Shown here one piece after another: positions 21,353 through 30,047 of a stretch of 64,000 bases of DNA. The first letter of the stretch is position 1. Every line of letters starts with the position of its first letter. The stretch spans positions 434,001 to 498,000 of the forward strand of contig OZ345352.1 in the NCBI GenBank assembly GCA_977006965.1. The letters run 5' to 3'. The translations under genes and the position numbers were made by a program. Under the pieces are notes generated by a model. That model searched no databases, had not been told where the DNA came from, and was given only the letters and a program-made list of their open reading frames with translations. This stretch comes from Phymatolithon calcareum (lineage: Eukaryota > Rhodophyta > Florideophyceae > Hapalidiales).

Positions 21353-22242
21353 CTTTTGAGGGAAACAAATGATGTAAGGGAGGAGAGGTGTGCGGCACGA
21401 GGGGGCGCAATTTGACCAGAGGGCGAAGCCCGAGGGGCAATTGTGTCCCTGAGGGCCCACGTCGAGCCTCACGCACATCATTTGTGCCCGAAAGAATTGC
21501 GTATCTCTTCCTCTTCTCTTCCTTTCCAGCGCTCAAATGCAGACTGTACGCCACGAATTGAAAACCATGCCAATTTGGCCTTCTTCTCATTCTTGTGGAC
21601 CCTGAACATCTAGAGATGAAGAAGAAGATGATGCTCTATCCGCCTACGAGAATAGCTCGTCCGGTCTGTCGAAAAACGCAAACTCTAGGCACTGACCGCT
21701 GAGTCGTTGGCGAAGACTGCCCAGACCATCAAAGATGTCCTGAGAATGTACCGCTCCAGCTATTCATATGCATCAAATCAGAACTGAGCTATGAATAAAT
21801 GAATCACGATCAAGATAAACGATCTACGAGGTCATCTCGTATGCACCTCATTGCTAGCGTCATTGAATCACGTATCTACGGCAACCCCACTCAGCACTAA
21901 GAGTACAAAAGCCAGCGCGATTCTCTTCACCTTGTCACATAGATTTATTTGCATTTCATACGTTCCTGTCGCTGAAGGAGTTTGTGTACTACGCACTCGA
22001 GACCTTTTAGGGATTGTAGAGTTTCTCACTAACGTTTACCGTTGTGCGAGGTATTGTGCGAATCACGAATGCAGTGATATTATGTTCGACGGCAGGATGG
22101 GATTTGCAAGGCGTCGGCCAGTGTTGCAGACACACTGGCACCCGAAACGAAGGGTTTGCGCACTTGTCATGTTTTCATTGGTGGTCCTCTTAGGGTAGCA
22201 GCTGTGCGCGAACAGGATGCAAATCTCCCGCACCATGGTGCA
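21353..22242. other. no recognisable gene
   Basis: A GC-rich stretch to about 21600 directly upstream of the truncated non-LTR B, then AT-rich sequence. Minus-strand frame 21590-21318 runs into element B but carries no RT motif. Confidence 0.35.
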
Positions 22243-22511
22243 ATGCCCGCGTTTGTGCCAACGGTGCCCTTGAGCACGCCCCCGTGCCTCACACGGCGAA
22301 AGGAACGACGCCGCTGCCTATCCCCGTCAGTCGCGCCGGTGTCGCGTCGCACAGTGCTATGCTCGGCCTTGCTAGCAGTCGTACCCGCGCGCCAACATGC
22401 TGCTGGAGTGGCACCGCTTGCAGAGTCGCTCGCCGGGGTTGTGCGCATACGTGACGCGCTCTAGGAGCTTTCAAATGGCGATGCGGACGCCATAGCAGGC
22501 GCTCGTGACCT

Positions 22512-22543
22512 GCGCCGCACGTTGAACGCGCCGCACGTTGAAC
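22512..22543 (+). repeat. 16-base exact tandem duplication inside the lumen-protein gene
   Basis: GCGCCGCACGTTGAAC occurs twice back to back. Sixteen is not a multiple of three, so this duplication alone breaks the frame, which would otherwise run into the downstream coding stretch. Confidence 0.9.
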
Positions 22544-22820
22544 ACGCTTCTACTCGGTTCCGCGCTACGCGACGACGCGGCGGCCGCTGCTAAAACGCTT
22601 CCCAGCCGGAAGGATGCGCGCGGGGCGACGAAACATGTTGATGCCGCTCGAGAGTATATCGACTTGGCCACTGGGTACTTTGACGAGAGGGCAGGCGCTC
22701 TAACCAGCAATGAGCGGGCATTCGCCATGCAAGCGCTTTCCGCGGCGCAGAAAGAGCTTGACGAAGCGCTTGTACCCTTCGGTGATGAGGCGCTTGCTCA
22801 AGCGCGCGCAGTTCTCAAAG

Positions 22821-22961
22821 GTACTGTTTTGTAATACGCGGTATCTCTCCCCCGCGAACTGCTGCGCTTCGTCTTGCGCGCCGGCGCAGAATGGCTGATC
22901 AACATTTTTTTGTAGTGCAGATTTTAAATTCTCGACTTGACGTGCCCTTTTTGCAGTAAAG
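22821..22961 (+). other. spliceosomal intron of the lumen-protein gene
   Basis: A GT...AG interval with a pyrimidine run (CCCTTTTTTGCAG) near its end. Using the AG at 22960-22961 joins two helical coding stretches in the same phase; using the AG just before TAAAG would give a short unrelated tail. Confidence 0.55.
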
Positions 22962-23062
22962 GCAGGTCTACGGCGCCCGACTTCCACGACCTATCCGATC
23001 GCGTGCTTAGTGCAGCGATGCATGTCTATGAGGCCCTAAAACTTGAGATAGTGTCCCTCTAA

Positions 23063-24328
23063 GGAGGAAATCGATAATCGGTGCTTTTCGCAAATGCAAA
23101 TGAGGTAATCAAGGTGATGACCACACAGCCTCATCCTTCCGCGGTGAAAATGAAAGTGAAAGCAATAGGCTTACAAGAGTTCTACAGTGAATTAGCAGAA
23201 TAGGTAGGCGCACGAAAATCTGTCCTCTTTCAATTTTTATAAAGGAACAGGGCAGATTCTCGTGCACCTGCTGATTTCGAAATGAGAATAGAGCCGCTGA
23301 ACTCGCAGGGCATCAAGCAGAACGGAGACTGGGAGGCTTTTAAAATAAATTTTACGAAAAAATAGTAGAACTGAACACAACCTACAGAAAATATCTCTTG
23401 ATATCATCACCATCTCTTCTTTAAGCCCCAAGGAAAGGTCATGTCTTCATACCAAAGTCGTGATTCGAACGGCTGAATGCAGAAAGCATCGCGCCAAAAG
23501 CAGCTACTTTTCAGGTAGCATCGGCGCAGCAAATTTGGTGCTTGTGGCTCGTACTATTTGTCGTACCGACAAGACTAATCTGACGTGTATGTTGGGATTT
23601 GAGCCGTACTCTGCTGAGTTGAGCACGTAACATTTGTCGGTTGCTTCAAGACACCTCCACACACTCAGTGCGGTATGAGTTCGTTTCGTGCTATGATGAG
23701 GTCGACGCGCTGTGCAAGATACGCTTTGAATTTGCACAAGCGCATTTGTTGATTTGAATGTAACCCAAGAGCGGAAGAATGTTTTCGTGCAAGACTACCA
23801 AGGAGCACACTTGCTTCCCGAGGCATTTGCCGCTGTCAAGAGTTTACCCTGAATTGTGTTCAATTTGTAGTACGCATTCGAACTGTGTAATTCGTGAGCT
23901 AAGCTAACCGTTTCGATATCGCAGAGTCCCAAATCAGGCACACTGCAGATATCACCAAACTACAGTAGTACTTAAGATAGTGAATCGCACATTGCAATAA
24001 ACGGGAGCAAGTATCTGATTGAAGCCAAGATCCTCACACACCTCTTCTGCTAACACTACAGTATTCGCATCTGTGTTTTATCCATTTCAGCAAATGGATT
24101 TTTAAATTTCCTTTATACTAGCATGTGGCCCGCAAATAGCAAGAACTAAGCATCGGCCAGAATGATAACGGCTCTAATTGAGTACAGAAAGAGACCTTCG
24201 TAAGCGTGGCAGTACTTCATCAAACGCAAAAGAAACTTCGGTAATGAATCTGTCTGAATATCTTTACTGATTCGCAGAGGTGAAAGCAGCAAGCTTTCGC
24301 GTACAGACATATTCACAACAGGGACACT
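23063..24328. other. no recognisable gene
   Basis: AT-rich intergenic DNA with short frames only. A B-box-like TTCGAATC on the minus strand near 23470 is not supported as a tRNA gene. Confidence 0.4.
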
Positions 24329-24934
24329 CTACAGGGGGCGCGCGATACAGTCGACGCCGTAGACCTCGCCAGGCGGCACTCCTCCAGTAATATTTCCCGC
24401 GATACACTGCTGCAGGTTAGGTGCGTTACCGCGGCCGTAGAGGGTTGTGTAGCACGCTTGCGCTGTGACCGCAACATCGAACGGGGACTTGCCGCGGCAG
24501 CTCCTTCCGCCACGGGTGCGGCACGCCACACGAGGTTTGCAACCGGCCAAGAAACCGTTCCGAGTGTACCATTCGGAACCAGCAGTGGCCCAGTCGCTCG
24601 TGATAGCGAGGAATGGGCAGCTCTCACCCGCAAACTTGACGCCGTAACTTCCCACCTTGACGATATCGGAGGAAAAACGTGGGAGGTCGCTGGCCGTGAT
24701 CGTCACAGAGCAAGTGTTACAACGAGACCCATCGGCGCAGGCGATTTTCGTGCATAAAAAGAGAGGGGTCAAGACAGAGGGACCACAGACCCTGGTGCCG
24801 CACATGCGGAAGACCTCAATGTTCCCGCCGTCGTTAGACTTGTAGGTGACGCTAATTGTGCGCGTGGCGCATTTTGCAAAGGCGCTGGTTGCAATGAGTA
24901 GGATGGTGATGAAGATCATCGTTTTAGGCGCCAT
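24329..24934 (-). CDS. small secreted cysteine-rich protein
   Basis: A 201-codon intact frame on the minus strand. The first 20 residues are a classic signal peptide (KTMIFITILLIATSAFA, likely cleaved after AFA). The mature protein has 14 Cys, an even number consistent with seven disulfides, in clusters such as FRMCGTRVCG, FLCTKIACADGSRCNTCSV and CKPRVACRTRGGRSC. A patch near residue 140 is basic. There are no membrane segments after the signal peptide and no known catalytic motif. I do not recognise the family; late residues include the potential N-glycosylation site NITG. The start is the first ATG after an upstream TATA-like sequence. It is the cleanest complete gene in the window and likely functional; the role (cell wall, defence or lectin-like binding) is unknown. 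Confidence 0.75.
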   Translation of the reverse strand: MAPKTMIFITILLIATSAFAKCATRTISVTYKSNDGGNIEVFRMCGTRVCGPSVLTPLFLCTKIACADGSRCNTCSVTITASDLPRFSSDIVKVGSYGVKFAGESCPFLAITSDWATAGSEWYTRNGFLAGCKPRVACRTRGGRSCRGKSPFDVAVTAQACYTTLYGRGNAPNLQQCIAGNITGGVPPGEVYGVDCIARPL

Positions 24935-25025
24935 TTTAAGAAAAGTTCTGAGTAGCCGTTTCCTGGGTGATCCTGAAAAGAATGTGTTTAGAAAATAGAG
25001 ATGAGTGCGATTAACCTCGGTAAAG

Positions 25026-25033
25026 TATTTATA
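25026..25033 (-). promoter_or_regulatory. TATA-like box upstream of the secreted protein gene
   Basis: TATAAATA on the minus strand, about 92 bases upstream of the ATG at 24934. Position and sequence fit a core promoter; no transcript data. Confidence 0.4.
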
Positions 25034-25395
25034 CTGTGAGCGCTTTTCCGAGGAGAGAAAAAATCAAAAGTATTCATGTGTACTGCTGGTGATGAGAGGA
25101 TACTGTAAACATACTGTACAGCAGGTGGCGATGGTGTTGTAGCCTTTGCAATTGGCACTTGATATCCTCCAGCCACGTGGTTGATGGCACATCATGATGA
25201 AGCGCACGCTACGTCGGAATCTGATAATTCTTCTGGCCCCCAAAACAGCCTCAAATTTCCAAAGGTATCTATGAAAAATTAAAATTCCTGGTACCAAATT
25301 TAGAATAGAATAAAGCTGGCATTGAAGGTCAGCGGCGACGGGAACTGCAGTATGCACTGTCCAAACAATGAAATTGTCACCAAAATCAGAACCAT

Positions 25396-25456
25396 GTGAC
25401 CACATCTTTTCCACCGGCTCATCTACTAGATGAGCCAGTGGAAAAGATGTTGTCAC
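25396..25456. repeat. 61-base near-perfect palindrome
   Basis: Arms of 30 bases around a single central C: GTGACCACATCTTTTCCACC... on the left and its complement ...GTGGAAAAGATGTTGTCAC on the right, with two mismatches. It abuts a second palindrome. Confidence 0.9.
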
Positions 25457-25493
25457 AAGAGGGCAAGGGGCGTACTACGCTCCTTGCCCTCTT
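25457..25493. repeat. 37-base near-perfect palindrome
   Basis: Arms of 18 bases around a central C: AAGAGGGCAAGGGGCGTA on the left and TACGCTCCTTGCCCTCTT on the right, one mismatch. It begins on the base after the 61-base palindrome ends. Confidence 0.9.
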
Positions 25494-26218
25494 CGAACGA
25501 TAGTTCTTTCCTGAAAAAAGAATTAGAAATAAATAATAAATCGCTAAATACATTATTTTCAGTGTCACTAATTTGCGAGACAACACAGCAGTGTCACTAA
25601 TCAGAGCAACAGTGGCTCAGTGTAACTAGTCCTAAAAATGGCTCTTCTGTGTCACTAAAAGCAACACAATAAGACACACTTAGACATTTCTTCAAAAGAT
25701 TTGGATATTTTTTCGAAAAGTCAATGCCGACCATGTGAATAGATTTTGGAGCTCCACGATGCCGATTTTGCGCGCATGGGTGAGGATGTCGACGCTAATC
25801 TGAGGACGGTCGGCAGTGCTCTTGAGGGCGTTGACATCAACGACCATTTCGTTGCCGACGCAGTCAACGCTGTAAGAGACTACAAAATCGGATATTGAAA
25901 TGCCAGCGTTGACGAGTGCAATATTGGTGCTAAGGCCGGCGACAAGGGGGACCGTTGTCATTTTTAAGAATTTTGGTATACCGTAGATGTCGATCTGTGA
26001 CCATTAGTACGCCTTCCGTGGCACGACACCCTTAAATACGCGGTGGACGACAAGGTGGAGGCAGTGCTGTAGCGGTCGCCCCCACGCGATTTCTCAACGC
26101 TGTGCGCCAACTCGACTTCTCGAAATTTAGACAGTTAGAACATTTTTGTAATATAATACCCGATGAGCTTATGCAGTAGATCCAGAAAACACTGTGCACT
26201 ACACCTATGATAGAGCTT

Positions 26219-26845
26219 GAGGCTCGGTCTATACCGGATTTTTTGTGTTGTGTTCGGAAGCAGTTTTGAAATTTGCGACATATAATTGGTTCGTCGCTTC
26301 TGTACAGCGCTATGACAAAATTGCCAGCGATGAGATGGAAGCAAGCGAACACGGCAAAAATTTTAACTTCTTTTCCGCGGTCAAGAAGTTAACATAGTTG
26401 TCGTGTCCGCATTTGGCGCGAATTTGCATTTTGGCGCGCGCTACAGTACGTAAGTCCCTTCCAACTCCCTTCTCGATGCATGTTCCGAGCCAACACGATA
26501 GACAGCGCCAACCCAGCGATCGTCGCCACCAGTGTACTCACAGTACTTTTGTCTCTAGTAGACTCATCGGTGGACAATGGACTGAGCGCTCGATATCGAT
26601 CCCCATCCAAGAGTCGCGACCGGAAGTCGTTCCAGCACATTACTCAGTATAAAATTAGTAGGAGAGGTGAGAACAAGTACAGAAAAATGTCCTTGAGAAG
26701 GGGCTCCAAAAATTACGGAATTGCTTCAACGAACACGAACACAGTAAATCCGGTACTGTATAGACTAATTTGGAAGTGGCCGCGAAATGAATTACAGTGC
26801 TGCTTCCAGACACAACACAAAACAACCCGGTATAGACCGAGCCTG
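26219..26845. repeat. 45-base inverted repeat pair inside the hAT-like element
   Basis: GAGGCTCGGTCTATACCGG... at 26219-26263 matches, on the opposite strand, the sequence at 26800-26845, with about six differences. The similarity stops sharply outside the arms. It may be the ends of an older nested element or a fold-back structure. Confidence 0.7.
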
Positions 26846-26903
26846 AGAAACGCGGACCCGGCAAGAATTATTACGCCGTGACAAATTTTGACCAATTTGT
26901 CTC

Positions 26904-26941
26904 TTGAAAAGTCTATTTATTTAAATAAATAGACTTTTCAA
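26904..26941. repeat. perfect 38-base palindrome
   Basis: TTGAAAAGTCTATTTATTT followed directly by its exact complement, with no spacer, near the right end of the hAT-like element. Confidence 0.95.
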
Positions 26942-27037
26942 AAGTTATTTCCTTAAAATCGTTCATTTCTAGCACACAGTCGAACCATTTGGTCAATTAG
27001 TGACACTGACGTGTCATTTTTTAAATTAGTGACACTG

Positions 27038-27756
27038 CAAATATGCGTCCAATATTAAATTCTGTATCATATGTTGCTTATCATCAGTCTGTAATACCGA
27101 TAGTACAGTCTGGCATCCCGTTTTACATGTAAATGCATGTTCAATTAATAGTACTACGTAAAGGCTATGATAACTGCGTCAGAACAACGCAGTCAAACAG
27201 CAAGCAATCGTGCATCCAAACGAAAAACTGACTGTTCGCGCAGTAGGGAAACTACTGCAGAAAAAACGAGGAAAGGTGATAAAGGCCGATAATGCCTTCT
27301 TGGAAATAATGTGCTCCTCTCGACCCCAAGAAGAGCAGTGGCTTTACTTAATTCATTTAACCAAATAACAAAAATCTAAAATAGCCGGCAGCGTATGCTA
27401 GCAACCTGCCGGTCGCTGAGTGTAAGCCAATATAAGCACAGACACAAGAATTCCATTCGAGATATATGGATATTCAACAGCATTGGCTGGGCACGTCAAC
27501 ACTCCGAATAAAGATTATATTTATTAGACTTTGTGTTGCTGCCACTGTGGATCCTCCTGACTATGCCAAATCTGACTCTGTCTTCGCTGTTGAGGATGTT
27601 CGAAACGGTGAAACAGCTCATGTTCACGCTTGTCGCCTCCGATTCTCTACGGAGCAGGATTTAAACCTGGAAGCTGTTCTCCCTCACGTTCTCTAGTCCG
27701 AGACAGGAATGCCTGTGGCGCGACTCATGGCGCTAGAAGAGCACGAAGACGGAATA
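27038..27756. other. no recognisable gene
   Basis: AT-rich with short frames only; a plus-strand frame at 27466-27696 is unsupported. Confidence 0.35.
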
Positions 27757-28221
27757 TATGGTCAAGTTTGATGGAGAAAATTATCCGCTAAAGAGGACAC
27801 AATGGAACCGCTGCTCCGTGAGCACGAAGATGTTTCACAAATGCTCGAACGGCAACTGGCACGAAAGTCTTTGCCAAAAAGTCTAGGCAGCAAAGCAAAA
27901 GCTGCACTGTCGCTTTCTCTGGAGAGGGTAATGCAGAGTGCACACACTGCAACCAAACAATCACAGACACTACAGCTATTCAGCGAGAACACTCAAGTCT
28001 ACACGGCGCTGACACACCCGCTACATCTTCTCAGTATCAATGCTTTCGTTCACGCGCACATGTTGCTTGTTCACACTTGTCTACAACTGACACTGGCAGC
28101 AGCGATTCGAGGGCCTAAGGTTTTCCATTCTATCCTATCGTTAGAGCGTTTGACTGCGGTTTGCACGTCTCAGCCAGGCAGGTCGCCAAAGATTGATTCT
28201 GTAATTGTAATTGGAGCATAG
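27757..28221 (+). pseudogene. Ty1/copia-like gag fragment
   Basis: Plus-strand reading near 27760 gives MVKFDGENYPLKRTQ; a frame change then leads to MEPLLREHEDVSQMLERQ and SKAKAALSLSLERVMQSAHT. Copia-type gag proteins begin with a segment of the form kFdGeNYplWr.qMe..L followed by a helical region with A..AL..I..sl. Only this N-terminal scrap is present and no zinc knuckle or integrase follows. The similarity is short, so this is tentative. Confidence 0.4.
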
Positions 28222-29493
28222 TTTCCAATTTCAATTCAAATTGGAGCCTTGCCGTTTACTTTTATCTGGCTTGCAGCATCGACACCTGTGAACATTCAGT
28301 GGCGCGCGATACACATTACACTTTTTAGTTTTCTGGCTGTTGGAGGGTCGACTTAGCGTGGCTCCTTATGGTTTATGACATCGGAGGATGAATCACGATC
28401 CAGGGCAATGGCCACGATGTGCAAGCGTACGTCTATGTTCGGTGACAGGTCAACACAAAAGCATCAGGAAGCTTTCGTACAGTATCTGTCAACGTTGAAC
28501 AAGGTTTGTGTCGCACGTAATCTTTCTCGCAGAATCCTAATCGGAATAGGTGTTCCGCGAAGTACCTCAATTGCAATAGATATTGCGAGAAGTACCTCAA
28601 TTGCAATTTCTATTGCATGCGAGAAATCTTATTGCTATTGATTTCCTAATTGCTCCACTGGAAGCAAGAACGAAAAATTAAATTGCGGCAAACCCTGATT
28701 GTAGCAGCATCTGGCGAACCAGCGGCTTGGTTGAGAGACCTATAGCTTCTCAAGTGCCTTCTCTGCCTCCTTTACGCCCCTTTCGGGACGGGTCCCTTCG
28801 CAGCAACCGAAGGGATCCTGTGATGCGCAAGGGTGCGTGCATTACAGGACAGGAAATCATCGTTAGCTCATTTACACTTCAGTCATAATTAAGGGCCCAC
28901 ATTGAGGTACCTTTGAGAAATTCCGGCACCGCATTCTTTCGCATCTCTACACAAGGTTGAGATACCACAGGTGGCTCAGATTTCTCGATGAAGTATTGAC
29001 TATGCTCCAGGATGCTAAAGACTTATTAAAATTAGGACGTCTGACTAGAAACTGTTGGGCCTATCCGGCACATGACAGAGGAACGCTTTGCACCTCAACA
29101 AGGAGCCAGAGGAGATTTTGCTCTATTCCTTTGGAAAGCGCCCCTCTCTACCACATGAAATCACTGCACTCTGAACTCCCAGTTGCGAAAGAGTTGGAAA
29201 CGTTAACAAATGCTCTGTAGAATTAATGCATTCAATCTTTTTTCTGTTTATACAGCCAGGATGTGAGTCGGTCCTTCCAAAAAGCTCTCGAATCGTAATT
29301 AAGTGGATTTATTTGAGAAGGTACCATGTGTCCCAACTTGAGGAAAGTCGGCACCTTTCTAAGCGCATTCTACTAGCCACGAAAATTTTCAGTTACCTCA
29401 CTCGGAATTACATAGGATTAAGTCAATGGCTCTAGCAACGTCCTTCTCTTCTGCACGGGTCCATATAGGCTTCTTCAGGATTCTTTTGAGTGT
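28222..29493. other. no recognisable gene; short direct repeats
   Basis: A small repeat block at about 28556-28612 has AGTACCTCAATTGCAAT twice with variants of TATTGC around it. Frames at 28375-28641 and 28957-29220 are unsupported. Confidence 0.4.
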
Positions 29494-29615
29494 TCACACT
29501 GCCCATGCTCCCTGACTATCCATTTCTTCAATCAACTTTGGCAGATTCCTTGGGAAGTGACCTAGGAACCATCTTGCACATAGAATACTCTGCCTGCTTT
29601 CTTTCATCCTCACTG

Positions 29616-30047
29616 CTTGGTGCGGTAAACGGACCCGGGACGTCGGTAAACTCGCCCATCGCGCTCCGGCGCACGCAAGACTGGGGACGTCAGTAACCCC
29701 CCCGCGCGGATCGGCGGGCAGGCCGAGCGAGAGTATGTCCTGAAGATCGGCGCGGCACGCGGACCCGGGACGTCGGTAAACTCGCCCATCGCGCTCCGGC
29801 GCACGCAAGAAAAACGATGCTCTGCGTGGCCATTTAAATGAAATGATTTTCCCCCTCGAGATCTCTCCGTTGAGATCAGAGGTAGGTTTTCTAATTTTGC
29901 TGACTATAGCCGTTTTTATGCGAAATGGAGCCTCTGGGCTCTGAGTTGAGTCCTCGTGGCTCATCAGAAGTGTTGCCCCAAGCGTCTGCAGATGCGTTGG
30001 TAACACTATAATAAAAATCTCCTCTTCTTCTTCTTGGTGCGGTAAAC
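29616..30047. repeat. 15-base direct repeat bracketing about 400 bp
   Basis: CTTGGTGCGGTAAAC occurs at 29616-29630 and 30033-30047. It may be the target duplication of a nested insertion, or a duplicated 3' end of element C. The bracketed segment holds the 50-base repeat pair. Confidence 0.6.
29631..29810. repeat. 50-base exact direct repeat, two copies
   Basis: The block beginning GGACCCGGGACGTCGG and ending CGGCGCACGCAAGA is identical at 29631-29680 and 29761-29810. The 80 bases between include a related ACGTCAGTAACCCCC variant, so this is the start of a degenerate 65- or 130-base tandem array. It is very GC-rich compared with its surroundings. Confidence 0.9.

Larger units (their letters stand above)
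22243..23062 (+). pseudogene. thylakoid-lumen four-helix protein (PsbQ-like or MPH2-like), disabled
   Basis: From ATG 22243 the protein begins MPAFVPTVPL, an Arg/Ser-rich stretch, then SRRTVLCSALLAVV: a plastid transit peptide with the early Phe typical of red-algal type plastids, followed by a twin-arginine lumen signal. The mature part is helical (RDAL-x-ELSNGDADAIAGARD, HVDAAREYIDLATGYF, ALSAAQKELDEALVPF). Exon 1 ends at 22820 (CTCAAAG, then GTACTG). After an intron of 141 bases ending TTGCAGTAAAG, exon 2 (22962-23062) continues in phase (STAPDFHDLSDRVLSAAMHV) to a stop. Two lesions: an in-frame TAG near 22462, and an exact 16-base tandem duplication at 22512-22543 that shifts the frame. 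Such proteins assist photosystem II assembly or repair. The subfamily is uncertain. Confidence 0.6.
25560..27037. mobile_element. hAT-like inverted-repeat element, about 1.48 kb
   Basis: The left end CAGTGTCACTAATTT and the right end (opposite strand) are an exact 15-base inverted repeat. The motif recurs just inside: at 25589, 25618 and 25647 on the left and at 26995-27008 on the right, as in hAT elements, whose transposases bind subterminal repeats and whose ends begin CA. Inside are a 45-base inverted pair (26219-26263 and 26800-26845), a 38-base palindrome (26904-26941) and one minus-strand frame of 89 codons (25961-25692, MTTVPLVAGLSTNIALVNAG) of no known family. No hAT catalytic motif is present, so it is non-autonomous. 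Eight-base flanks (ATTATTTT and CAAATATG) do not match, so the target duplication is lost or the family assignment is wrong. Confidence 0.55.

Noticed and set aside
22167-22448. Minus-strand frames opposite the lumen-protein gene
   Set aside because: The plus strand carries the targeting signals, splice sites and helical coding pattern; the minus frames are shadows.
23455-23485. B-box-like CGTTCGAATCAC on the minus strand
   Set aside because: No matching A box or stems.
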